Below are positions 1-7,374 of a DNA stretch of 64,000 nt, one piece after another. The notes below the pieces were generated by a model. It had not been told where the DNA came from. It did not search any database and saw nothing but the letters and a program-made list of their open reading frames with translations. The DNA comes from Cupriavidus sp. P-10 (GTDB lineage: Bacteria; Pseudomonadota; Gammaproteobacteria; Burkholderiales; Burkholderiaceae), in NCBI RefSeq assembly GCF_003402535.2, contig NZ_AP025171.1:2604001-2668000 (forward strand), in the 5' to 3' direction. Made by a program: the position numbers and the translations under genes. Position 1 is the first letter of the stretch, and the number at the start of each line of letters is the position of its first letter.

Positions 1-429
1 CAGGATCGACGCCACGTTGATGATGCTGCCGCCACCGCGCTCGCGCATGCCGGGGGCCAGTGCCTGCGCCATGAAGAACAGGCCCTTGAGATTGGTGTCC
101 AGCACCTGATCCCAGTCTTCCTCTGAATGCGCAAGCGCCGGCCCTTCGCGTACCAGCCCGGCGTTGTTGACCAGGATGTCGATGGGCCCGGCTTCTTCCA
201 CCAGCGCCGCGCGCGACGCGGCGCTGGTCACATCGAGCGCCACGCAGCGGGCACGCCCGAATTGCTCCACCTGTTTCGCCACCGACTGCAGCGCATCCAA
301 GCGGCGTGCCGCCAGCACCACTTCAGCGCCGTGGGCCGCCAGCAGTCGCGAAAAGTGCGCGCCAAGCCCGCTCGATGCGCCCGTAACCAGCGCCCGCTTG
401 CCGGCAAGGCCGAGCAACGTATCCCCCAT
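1..429 (-). CDS. SDR family oxidoreductase, partial (C-terminus beyond window edge)
   Basis: This is the N-terminal 143 residues of a short-chain dehydrogenase/reductase read off the left edge. The start codon at 427-429 opens MGDTLLGLAGKRALVTGASS. Visible motifs are the glycine-rich NAD(P)-binding loop TGASSGLG (residues 16-23), an ARR segment near 41-43 that often marks NADP preference, a CVALDVT segment and the NNAG motif (88-91). The catalytic YxxxK lies outside the window. The gene is divergent from the GntR regulator, so regulation by it is likely. The family reduces or oxidises alcohol/carbonyl groups; the substrate cannot be deduced. Confidence 0.9.
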   Translation of the reverse strand, partial: MGDTLLGLAGKRALVTGASSGLGAHFSRLLAAHGAEVVLAARRLDALQSVAKQVEQFGRARCVALDVTSAASRAALVEEAGPIDILVNNAGLVREGPALAHSEEDWDQVLDTNLKGLFFMAQALAPGMRERGGGSIINVASIL

Positions 430-468
430 GAGTGTCTCCGTTCGTTTGCATGATAGGATCGAATTGTA

Positions 469-482
469 GGATGATTTCATCC
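469..482. promoter_or_regulatory. Inverted repeat GGATGA-TT-TCATCC between SDR and GntR genes
   Basis: Two 6-base arms separated by TT lie in the divergent SDR/gntR intergenic space, about 40 bases upstream of the SDR start. Position and symmetry suit a GntR-family operator controlling both genes. If the regulator began at the earlier ATG at 484 the site would touch its start codon, which favours the later start at 565. Function is inferred only from position. Confidence 0.35.
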
Positions 483-564
483 CATGTCAATGACTCGGGA
501 ATTGATGTCCGGGCAATCCATTAGAATGGCGCCCGTGCCACGACCGACCTCTCCTTCCTCCGCC

Positions 565-1230
565 ATGTCCATCGATACCCCCGTTGCGCCCCCCCGGGCG
601 GACAGCAGCGCGTCTGACACGGTGTTCTTCGGGATCATGAATGGCCTGGAGCTGGGCAGCTTCGTGCCCGGCCAGCGGCTCGTGGAAACAGATCTCGTCG
701 CCCAGTTTGGCGTGGGCCGCAATTCGGTGCGCGAGGCGCTGCAGCGGCTGGCCGCCGAGGGCATTGTCGACCTGCCGCGCCATCGCGGCGCGATCATCCG
801 CCGGCTGACCTTGCAGGAAACCCTCGATGTCCTCGATGTCGCCGAGCGCATGACCGGCCTGCTTGCGCGCGCGGCCACGCGCGGCAGCGGTAACCGGGCA
901 CTGGCCCAGGCGCTGCGCGCTTCGGTACAGGCGTTCGTCGCCGCGGAGAAGGCGCATGACGACGAGGCCTTCTCCAGCGCCAGGCGGAATTTCTATCGCA
1001 CGCTGCTGGAAATGGGCGACAACCGGGAACTGCGCCGGCTGTTCCCGACCATCCATATGCCGATCGTGCACGCGCAGCATCGACTGTCTTCATTGCGACA
1101 GATGCGGCTGGACGACTACCGGCACATCGCCATGGCCGTGCTGGCTGGCGACCCTCAGACGGCCGAGGCTGCCGGCACTGCGCACGTGCAGAACGTCCGC
1201 CGTGCGATCGTGGAGCGGCAGCCGGCCTGA
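565..1230 (+). CDS. GntR family transcriptional regulator, FCD (FadR/VanR) subfamily
   Basis: A regulator with an N-terminal winged helix (FVPGQRLVETDLVAQFGVGR, then SVREALQRLAAEGIV) and an all-helical FCD ligand-binding domain that begins around QETLDVLDVAERM. I chose the ATG at 565 because the peptide from there has the length normal for the family (221 residues). An in-frame ATG at 484 would add 27 proline/serine-rich residues and overlap the inverted repeat upstream. Neither start has a good ribosome-binding site. FCD regulators usually repress a neighbouring catabolic operon until a carboxylate binds. Here the only neighbour is the divergent SDR gene. Confidence 0.88.
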   Translation: MSIDTPVAPPRADSSASDTVFFGIMNGLELGSFVPGQRLVETDLVAQFGVGRNSVREALQRLAAEGIVDLPRHRGAIIRRLTLQETLDVLDVAERMTGLLARAATRGSGNRALAQALRASVQAFVAAEKAHDDEAFSSARRNFYRTLLEMGDNRELRRLFPTIHMPIVHAQHRLSSLRQMRLDDYRHIAMAVLAGDPQTAEAAGTAHVQNVRRAIVERQPA

Positions 1231-1276
1231 GGTGACTGAGGGCCCGGCACTACACCGTTGCGATCGCTGGCAGCGG

Positions 1277-1293
1277 CTGAACCGTCGGTTCAG
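1277..1293. terminator. Hairpin between convergent gntR and lysR genes
   Basis: CTGAACC and GGTTCAG form a 7-bp stem with a GTC loop in the 69-base gap between two convergent genes, where a bidirectional terminator is expected. There is no T-run, so intrinsic termination is unproven. Confidence 0.3.
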
Positions 1294-1299
1294 GCCTGC

Positions 1300-2175
1300 T
1301 TATCCGGTGACACGCCGCAGGCACGCAAGAAACCATTGCGCCAGCGCCGGCACCGGCCGCTGCGGATTCAACAGGATGTGGCTCTGGAACACGACCACCG
1401 GATCGAACGGCATCGCCTTGACGCCGGCGGGTTTCAGGCTGCGTACCACCAGCGGATTGACCACGCTCACGCCCAGTCCCATGCCGACCATCGTGCAGAT
1501 GGTTGCGGCGTAGGGTGTTTCCAGCGTCAGCACGCGCCGGTCATCCGGCACGAACGCCGCGTCGACGGTCGTGCGCGTGCCATCGCCGTGGGTCAGCGAG
1601 ATAAAGGGCTCGCCGACGAGGTCGCTGGCATGGATACGCCGCTTGCGCGCCAGCCGGTGCGTGGCCGGCACGATGCACACACCGTCCTCGCGCCGCAGCA
1701 GTTCACTGCGGATACCGGTGGTCTCCGCCATGTACGACACCAGGCCGATGTCGCAAAAGCGGGCAGCGGTCCATTTGGCCACCGTCGGCGAGTCGTTGGT
1801 GTGCACGGCGATCGGCACGTCCGGATAGCGCGCGCGGAACGCGAGGATTGCCTGGGGCATCACGCTCATCGCGATCGACGGCACCGTGCCGATGCGCAAG
1901 GTCCCCACGCCGGACTCACGGATGGAGCGCGCGGAGGCGCGCAGGCTGTCGAGCCCCACGAAGGAACGCTCGACGTCAAGGAACAGCGCATCGGCCTCGT
2001 CCGTGGGCACGAGCCGGTGGCCGACACGCTCGAACAGCCGGAAGCCTGCCTCCCGTTCCAGCAGGCTGATCAGGCGGCTGATATTCGGCTGCGAGGTATG
2101 CAGCTGCGCCGCCGCTTCCGTCATGGAGCGCGTCAGCATGACGGCGCGAAAAGCTTCGATCTGCTTGTAGTTCAT
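1300..2175 (-). CDS. LysR family transcriptional regulator
   Basis: Full-length LTTR of 291 residues. The start at 2175 gives MNYKQIEAFRAVMLTRSMTE, the usual N-terminus. An in-frame ATG 39 bases upstream would add an atypical CSTCLRQH leader. The winged HTH covers about residues 1-60 (AAAQLHTSQPNISRLISLLE) and the periplasmic-binding-like effector domain begins near residue 85. It is divergent from the argH-like/Bug operon and is its probable activator. The effector is presumably the acid that the Bug receptor binds. A 7-bp inverted repeat in the intergenic region is a candidate site. Confidence 0.9.
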   Translation of the reverse strand: MNYKQIEAFRAVMLTRSMTEAAAQLHTSQPNISRLISLLEREAGFRLFERVGHRLVPTDEADALFLDVERSFVGLDSLRASARSIRESGVGTLRIGTVPSIAMSVMPQAILAFRARYPDVPIAVHTNDSPTVAKWTAARFCDIGLVSYMAETTGIRSELLRREDGVCIVPATHRLARKRRIHASDLVGEPFISLTHGDGTRTTVDAAFVPDDRRVLTLETPYAATICTMVGMGLGVSVVNPLVVRSLKPAGVKAMPFDPVVVFQSHILLNPQRPVPALAQWFLACLRRVTG

Positions 2176-2210
2176 GGCGGCAACATGCTGGCGAAGGCAG
2201 GTCGAGCATA

Positions 2211-2247
2211 TCAAATCCTTATAGTCGCGTCCAAATTACTGATTTGA
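2211..2247. promoter_or_regulatory. Inverted repeat TCAAATC/GATTTGA, candidate LysR site
   Basis: Arms TCAAATC (2211-2217) and GATTTGA (2241-2247) flank 23 bases in the 127-bp divergent region between the lysR and argH-like genes. LTTRs bind interrupted dyads in exactly this setting. The spacer is longer than the classical T-N11-A motif, so this may combine a recognition and an activation half-site. Confidence 0.35.
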
Positions 2248-2302
2248 CGTTATATGACGCGCATTTCCATACTGTCTCCAACCTTTCCGGAGATCGAACA
2301 GC

Positions 2303-3808
2303 ATGGAATCCAAAGTCAGCCGCCGCCTGACGCAGCCCACTGCCGCCGAGGTTTGCGAGCATATCTACCTGCCCCGCCTGATGCGCGAGTTCGGCAGCGG
2401 TTTCCGTTATCTCACCGACATCAACCAGGCGCACCTGCTGATGCTGCACGGCAGCGCGCTGATCCCGGCCGACGTGGCCGCGGTGCTGGCACAGGCATTG
2501 CTGCGCATCGAGACCGAAGGCGCGCAGGCCGTGGCGCTGGATCCGGCCCGCGAGGACGCGTATTTCAACTACGAGGCCCACCTGATGCAGATTGCCGGCG
2601 CAGACGCCGGCGGACGCCTGCATGTCGCGCGCAGCCGCAACGACATCCTGGCCACGCATGACCGCCTGCGCGCGCGCGACCTTGCGCTCGACCTGCTGGA
2701 AGCGATGCTGGCCGTGCGCACGGTCGCGCTGGACAAGGCCGAGGCCTACGCCGATGTGGTAATGCCCGGCTATACCCACCTGCAGGCCGCGCAGCCGATC
2801 ACGTATGGCTACTACCTGGCCGGCGTGGCCGAAGCGCTCGGCCGCGATATCACGCGCATGCAACACGCGCTGGCGGCGCTGGACGCATGCCCGCTGGGTG
2901 CCGGCGCGCTGGCGGGCACGGCGTTTGCCATCGACCGGGAAGCGACCGCGCGCTGGCTGGGATTCAGCACCTTTGCGCCCAATTCGCTCGACGCGGTGGC
3001 GTCGCGCGACTTTGCCTGGGAGATGCTGTCGGCGATCACGATCGGCGCGGTGAGCTGGGGCCGCGTCGCGCAGGACCTCTATATCTGGGCGACGCCGGAG
3101 TTTGGCCTGATCGACTTCCCGGACAGCGTGGCCGGCACCTCCAGCATCATGCCGCAGAAGAAGAACCCGGTCGTGCTCGAATACCTGAAAGGCAAGGGCG
3201 GCCATATGCTTGGCCTGCTGACGGGAGCGCTGGCCGCGCTCAAGGGCAGCCACTTTACCCATTCCGGCGACGGCAACCGCGAGAGCATGCGCGGCTTCTG
3301 GGAAGCCGGCGATGAATGCCTGCGCTGCCTGTCGCTGCTGCGCCTGGTGATCGACACCGCGACCCCGCAGCAGACTGGCATGCTGACGCGCGCCAGCCGC
3401 GACTTCTCCACGGCCACCGATCTCGCCGATGCGCTGGTGCGCGACGCCGCAATGTCGTTCCGGCAGGCGCACCACGTCGTCGGCGCCGTGGTGCGCGATG
3501 CGCTCGACCAGCATCTGCCCGCCAGCGAGATCAGCGCCGCCATGGTCGACGAGGCCGCCATGCGCGTGGCAGGCCGCCCCGCCGGCCTGGACGCCGCCGC
3601 GGTCGCCCGCTGCCTGGATCCCAGGCAAGGGGTCGCGGCGCGCATGGCCGCAGGTGGTCCTGCGCCGGCTCTGGTGCGCGCAAACGTCACCGCGCAACGC
3701 GCCGCGACTACGCAGGCACAGCAGGCCCGCGACGCCACTTGCGCGCGCCTGGATACGGCCCGCGACGCGCTCAAGCGCTCGCTCGGACACCTCGCCTCGT
3801 TGCACTGA
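2303..3808 (+). CDS. Argininosuccinate lyase family enzyme (catabolic-type ArgH paralogue)
   Basis: A 501-residue member of the fumarase/aspartase/argininosuccinate lyase superfamily, which eliminates fumarate from N- or O-succinyl adducts. The three family regions are present: ARSRND (about 109-114), MPGYTHLQAAQP (154-165, with the T-H pair) and the mobile-loop signature GTSSIMPQKKNP (278-289) carrying the catalytic serine. GGAG sits 11 bases before the ATG. It is about 35 residues longer than typical biosynthetic ArgH and lies with a LysR regulator and a Bug receptor rather than with arg genes. It therefore probably acts on an imported amino-polycarboxylate, as EDDS lyase does, rather than in arginine synthesis. 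That role is inference; simple argininosuccinate lyase activity cannot be excluded. Confidence 0.8.
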   Translation: MESKVSRRLTQPTAAEVCEHIYLPRLMREFGSGFRYLTDINQAHLLMLHGSALIPADVAAVLAQALLRIETEGAQAVALDPAREDAYFNYEAHLMQIAGADAGGRLHVARSRNDILATHDRLRARDLALDLLEAMLAVRTVALDKAEAYADVVMPGYTHLQAAQPITYGYYLAGVAEALGRDITRMQHALAALDACPLGAGALAGTAFAIDREATARWLGFSTFAPNSLDAVASRDFAWEMLSAITIGAVSWGRVAQDLYIWATPEFGLIDFPDSVAGTSSIMPQKKNPVVLEYLKGKGGHMLGLLTGALAALKGSHFTHSGDGNRESMRGFWEAGDECLRCLSLLRLVIDTATPQQTGMLTRASRDFSTATDLADALVRDAAMSFRQAHHVVGAVVRDALDQHLPASEISAAMVDEAAMRVAGRPAGLDAAAVARCLDPRQGVAARMAAGGPAPALVRANVTAQRAATTQAQQARDATCARLDTARDALKRSLGHLASLH

Positions 3809-3869
3809 CGGACGCCGCGCACCGCAGCCGGCATTGCCTATATCCTTGCCCCACGGAGAACCTGCCCCC

Positions 3870-4838
3870 ATGAAAACCCTCGCCAATGCCCTGGTTGCCA
3901 CGTGCGTGACGCTCGCGACAAGTCTTGCCCTGGCCGGCCCCTACCCCGACAAGCCGATCCGCATGGTCGTGCCCTTTCCGCCCGGCGGCACCACCGACCT
4001 GCTCGGCCGCGTGCTCGCGACCCGGCTGTCCGAAACGCTGGGCCAGCAGGTCGTGGTCGACAACCGTCCGGGCGCAGGCGGCACCATCGGCTCCGACGTG
4101 GTGGCCAAGGCGCCGGCAGATGGCTACACGCTGCTGTTCGGCACGGTGGGCACGCAGTCCATCAACGCGTCGCTGTACAAGAAGCTGCCGTTCGATACGC
4201 AGAAGGACTTCACGCCAGTCGCGCTGTTCGCCGGCGTGCCCAACATCCTGGTGGTCAATCCCAATGTGCCGGCAAAGACCGTGCAGGAACTGATGAGCTA
4301 CGCCAGGAGCCATCCCGGCGCGCTCAATATGGGTTCGGCCGGCAATGGCACCACCAACCACCTGTCCGGCGAGTTGTTCAAATCGATGGCAAAGGTGAAG
4401 ATCGTCCACGTACCCTATAAGGGTAGCGGCCCGGCCATGGCCGACCTGCTCGCCAACCAGGTCCAGTTGATGTTCGACAACCTGCCCGGCTCGCTGCCGC
4501 ACGTGAAGGCCGGGCGCCTGCGCGCGCTGGCCGTGACCAGCGCCACGCGCTCCCCCGCGCTGCCCGACGTTCCGACCATGGCCGAGGCCGGCGTGACCGG
4601 CTACGAAGCCGATGTATGGTTCGGCGTGGTGGGACCGCGCAACTTGCCGCCCGAGGTGGTCACCCGCCTGTCGCAGGAAATCACGCGCATCGCGCAGGAC
4701 AAGTCCATGCGCGACAAGCTGGTGCAGGCGGGAGCGTCGCCGCTGACGTCGACGCAGGACCAGTTCTCGCTGCGGATCCGCAAGGATATGGAGAAGTGGG
4801 CCAGGCTGGTGAAGGAATCGGGCGCGAGTATCGACTGA
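3870..4838 (+). CDS. Bug/TctC-type tripartite tricarboxylate transporter substrate-binding protein
   Basis: A 322-residue periplasmic receptor. A Sec signal peptide (MKTLANALVATCVTLATSLALAG) precedes the mature start PYPDKPIR. Family hallmarks are MVVPFPPGGTTDLLGR, the VDNRPGAGG loop, a PADGYTLL strand and HVPYKGSGPAMADLL. These proteins hold carboxylates through two ordered waters and feed TctAB-type permeases, but no permease is adjacent, as is usual for the many orphan Bug genes of Burkholderiales. It starts 61 bases after the argH-like gene and is likely cotranscribed with it, so the two may share a substrate. Confidence 0.93.
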   Translation: MKTLANALVATCVTLATSLALAGPYPDKPIRMVVPFPPGGTTDLLGRVLATRLSETLGQQVVVDNRPGAGGTIGSDVVAKAPADGYTLLFGTVGTQSINASLYKKLPFDTQKDFTPVALFAGVPNILVVNPNVPAKTVQELMSYARSHPGALNMGSAGNGTTNHLSGELFKSMAKVKIVHVPYKGSGPAMADLLANQVQLMFDNLPGSLPHVKAGRLRALAVTSATRSPALPDVPTMAEAGVTGYEADVWFGVVGPRNLPPEVVTRLSQEITRIAQDKSMRDKLVQAGASPLTSTQDQFSLRIRKDMEKWARLVKESGASID

Positions 4839-4883
4839 GCTGGCCGAGGGACCGAGGCTGAGGGATCTGCCCGCACCATGCGC

Positions 4884-5111
4884 CTATGGCGCGCGCGTCG
4901 CAGGCCGCGTGTCGCGCACGGTGGTAGGAGCCGGGTACACATCGTCACCGCTCGCGATCGGCTCGCGCGGCGGAGGCGGTGTTGCCCTGGTATCCCTCGG
5001 CACGCCCTCGCATCCCGCCAGGCCAGCCGACAGCACGGCAATGACAGCGCCTCCGGCCAGCGCGCAGCGCATGGAGTCGCCTATGTGTGAGATAAAGGTG
5101 CGGAATGGCAT
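4884..5111 (-). CDS. Small putative lipoprotein
   Basis: A 75-residue protein with a hydrophobic segment ending in the lipobox LAGC, followed by a short proline-rich tail (RATPPPPREP). After lipidation only about 40 residues would remain. Two starts fit: 5111, preceded by GAAGGG, and 5072, which gives a more standard signal (MRCALAGGAVIAVLSAGLAG). No domain is recognisable. It stands alone between the Bug gene and the VOC gene, and its function is unknown. Confidence 0.55.
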   Translation of the reverse strand: MPFRTFISHIGDSMRCALAGGAVIAVLSAGLAGCEGVPRDTRATPPPPREPIASGDDVYPAPTTVRDTRPATRAP

Positions 5112-5245
5112 TTGACGGCCCTTCGAGACAACATTTTGTCTCCTAGCTTAGTCCATTGGCGCACAAGCAGGCACAGGAACTCAACGCACCGCCCACGCTT
5201 GCGCGGTTGGGCCGCCTGATCCGGGAGGCATTCCATGCAAGGTGC

Positions 5246-5265
5246 GTACGCGCTAGTGCGCGTAC
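5246..5265. terminator. GC-rich hairpin at the end of the VOC gene
   Basis: GTACGCGC and GCGCGTAC form a perfect 8-bp stem with a TAGT loop. The loop contains the VOC stop codon. Without a T-run it could be a Rho-assisted terminator or an mRNA 3'-end stabiliser. Confidence 0.35.
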
Positions 5266-5669
5266 ACGGCCTCCCAGGTCTTGAACCCCTTCACTTCAAT
5301 CGGGTTACCGAAGGGGTCGATGAAAAACATCGTCCACTGCTCGCCCGCCTCGCCTTCGAATCGCACTTGCGGCGCCAGTACGAATTCCGTACCGGCCGCC
5401 GTCAGGCGGTCGGCCAGTGCGCGCCATTCAGGCAGCAGCAAGATAATGCCGAAGTGCGGCATCGGTACGAGGGCATTGCCCACGCGCCCGGTGCGCGCGG
5501 TCTCGAACGGCTTGCCGAGGTGAAGCGAAATCTGGTGGCCAAAGAAATCGAAATCGACCCAGGTGTCGGTGCTGCGGCCTTCCTTGCAGCCAAGCACGCC
5601 GCCGTAGAAGCGGCGCGCCTCCCCGAGATCGGTGATATTGAACGCCAGGTGAAAAACGGACTGCGTCAT
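5253..5669 (-). CDS. VOC family (glyoxalase-like) protein
   Basis: A 138-residue protein of the vicinal-oxygen-chelate fold with two beta-alpha-beta-beta-beta units. The first is FHLAFNITDLGEARRFYGGV and the second contains PHFGIILLLPEWRALADRL. Candidate metal ligands are the early His (FHLAF), the His of MPHFG and the Glu of the C-terminal NPIEVKGF segment. Its closest relative here is the VOC gene at 16196-16630, which shares the sequence WVDF-[DN]-F-[FY]-GHQI; the two are clear paralogues. The enzymatic reaction is unknown: dioxygenase, isomerase and lyase all occur in this fold. Confidence 0.88.
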   Translation of the reverse strand: MTQSVFHLAFNITDLGEARRFYGGVLGCKEGRSTDTWVDFDFFGHQISLHLGKPFETARTGRVGNALVPMPHFGIILLLPEWRALADRLTAAGTEFVLAPQVRFEGEAGEQWTMFFIDPFGNPIEVKGFKTWEAVYAH

Positions 5670-5748
5670 GGTTCGTCAGGTGCCGGTTTAGGGGAAAGTG
5701 GGATTATGCGCGATCCCGCGCCGAAGTGACGCTACCCCGAATGACGCT

Positions 5749-5776
5749 ACCGGCACGCGTGGGCACGCGTGCCGGT
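5749..5776. terminator. Perfect 13-bp-arm hairpin
   Basis: ACCGGCACGCGTG and its exact complement flank a GG loop, giving a very stable hairpin in the gap between the small gene at 5883-6185 and the VOC gene, both on the minus strand. Just before it, TGACGCTACC occurs twice (5727-5736 and 5742-5751). A terminator is the simplest reading. The absence of a T-run leaves a protein-binding palindrome possible. Confidence 0.45.
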
Positions 5777-5882
5777 GGTCGCCCGGCCCGGAGAGAGACG
5801 GGACTCGCTGGCTGAAGGAAGTTGTCAAACAATGCGCCAGCGCAAAGACGCTCTGTTACCAGGCGTCTCGCGTTTGTCAGGA

Positions 5883-6185
5883 TCAGGATGCCGCCGACTG
5901 CAAGAGATCGTCGACGCCTGGCTGCTCTTTCGTCCGGCTTTGACTGGTTTTGTTGACGTAGCCCTCCTGCGCGCAGGCGCTTGGCGTAACGCCCTGGTTG
6001 CGGAGATGGGCCGCGACCGTCTCGCACCATTCGAGCAACTGGTGCTTGTCAAGATCCGCAACCACGTCTTCGCCGAATATGTTCGAAAGCTCAAGCGCGA
6101 CCCCTGAAAATGCGGCCCCGTCGTCTCGAATGGTCAATACTCCGTCACCATCGTGGTCGTACATCTCGATCCTTGTGGCAGACAT
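5883..6185 (-). CDS. Small hypothetical protein with a consensus ribosome-binding site
   Basis: A 100-residue acidic protein opening MSATRIEMYDHDGDGVLTIR. I recognise no family. The start is well supported: AGGAGGT stands 7 bases before the ATG, the strongest Shine-Dalgarno sequence in this part of the window. The first half (DDGAAFSGVALELSNIFGED, then VADLDKHQLLEWCETVAAHL) looks globular. The last 25 residues are polar and probably disordered. The DHDGDG stretch resembles a calcium-binding loop but stands alone, so an EF-hand is doubtful. It is expressed on its own, with a stable hairpin downstream. Confidence 0.7.
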   Translation of the reverse strand: MSATRIEMYDHDGDGVLTIRDDGAAFSGVALELSNIFGEDVVADLDKHQLLEWCETVAAHLRNQGVTPSACAQEGYVNKTSQSRTKEQPGVDDLLQSAAS

Positions 6186-6346
6186 ACCGTTACCTCCTGA
6201 AGCTTCGTAACTGTCACTTGATTCGTCACCGTCATCTCAGGCGCTCCTGCCTTGCCGGTCGCTTGGCTAGCGTATCTATCCTAGAAGATCGGCTTCCCTG
6301 CCCCAAGGGGATACGGCGTGCGCATTGTGCTCAGAATCCGGCGAAA

Positions 6347-7339
6347 TCACTCCGGCTGAATGCCAGCGTCCTTGATGACCTTCGTCCACCGGTTAGCTTC
6401 GTCGTCGAAGAACTTCTTGTGGCCTGCCGGTGAGAGACGGTCGTCCGCGACAACCGTAATGCCCAATGCCTCTTCACGTTTGATTAGCGCCGGATCCTTC
6501 AGCGCTGCGCGCAGGGCCTTGTTGATTTTCTCGAGTACGGCTGGCGGAGTACCGCGCGGCGCATACAACCCATGCCAGACGGTAAAGTTGAATCCCGGCA
6601 GGCCGGCTTCGCTGAGAGTCGGAATGCCGGCCAAGGCTGGCACCGTCGATCGTTGGGCGCTCGTCACCCCAAACGCCTTGACCTTCCTGGCTTCGATCTG
6701 CGGCGTACTGTTGGTGGCCTGCTCGCACATCAGATCGACTTGCCCACCCATGATGTCGGACATCGCGGGCGCCGTTCCCTTGTACGGTACGAAGGTCATG
6801 TTGCTCTTCAGCGTGCTTTGCAGCAGCAGGCTGCAGAGGTGCGACGCCGAGCCCACGCCTGCATTGGCCAGGTTCAACTTTCCGCCATTCGCGGCAATAA
6901 ACTTCTGCAGTTCAGGCAGGTTGTCTGGCGGCAGGCCGGTCTTGCCGATCAGTGTCGACGGGGCCTCGTTAATCAAGCCCAGGAACTCCAGGTCCGAGGT
7001 CTTGTAACCGAGCTTCCTGTACAGTGCGGGCGCGGTCGCCAGGCCGATATGGTGTACCAGCAGCGTATAGCCATCCGGGGTCGCACGGGCGACACGTGCG
7101 GTGCCGATGGTACCGCCGGCGCCGGCGGTATTCTCCACCACGACCGTCGTGCCGAGTGTCTTGCGCAGCGATTCGGCGACGTCTCGCGCGATCTTGTCGC
7201 TCGGGCCACCAGCCACGAACGGGACAACCAGGGTGACAGGCTTCTCCGGGTATTCGGCACGGGCGTAGCCGGATGCGACGAAGAGGCCGCTAACAATGCA
7301 CAGGGTTGCGGCGCGGGCAGCCGCTTGCTTGATCCACAT
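6347..7339 (-). CDS. Bug/TctC-type substrate-binding protein, linked to the tartrate-dehydratase-like gene
   Basis: A 330-residue receptor with a signal peptide ending near SGYARA and mature start EYPEKPVTLVVPF. Hallmarks are VAGGPSDKIARDVAESL, VENTAGAGGTIG, TPDGYTLL and FVPYKGTAPAMSDIM. It lies 35 bases downstream of the enolase-superfamily gene on the same strand, so the two form an operon. A receptor for D-tartrate or a related hydroxy-diacid is the natural inference. No TctA/TctB genes are adjacent. Confidence 0.93.
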   Translation of the reverse strand: MWIKQAAARAATLCIVSGLFVASGYARAEYPEKPVTLVVPFVAGGPSDKIARDVAESLRKTLGTTVVVENTAGAGGTIGTARVARATPDGYTLLVHHIGLATAPALYRKLGYKTSDLEFLGLINEAPSTLIGKTGLPPDNLPELQKFIAANGGKLNLANAGVGSASHLCSLLLQSTLKSNMTFVPYKGTAPAMSDIMGGQVDLMCEQATNSTPQIEARKVKAFGVTSAQRSTVPALAGIPTLSEAGLPGFNFTVWHGLYAPRGTPPAVLEKINKALRAALKDPALIKREEALGITVVADDRLSPAGHKKFFDDEANRWTKVIKDAGIQPE

Positions 7340-7374
7340 GGTTGTCTCCGATTATGTTTTTGGGATGCTGCGGC

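Noticed and set aside
2219..3901. Long open frame (560 codons) on the minus strand
   Set aside because: It is fully antisense to the argininosuccinate-lyase gene, has arginine/histidine-rich composition and no family features. It arises from high GC at third positions.
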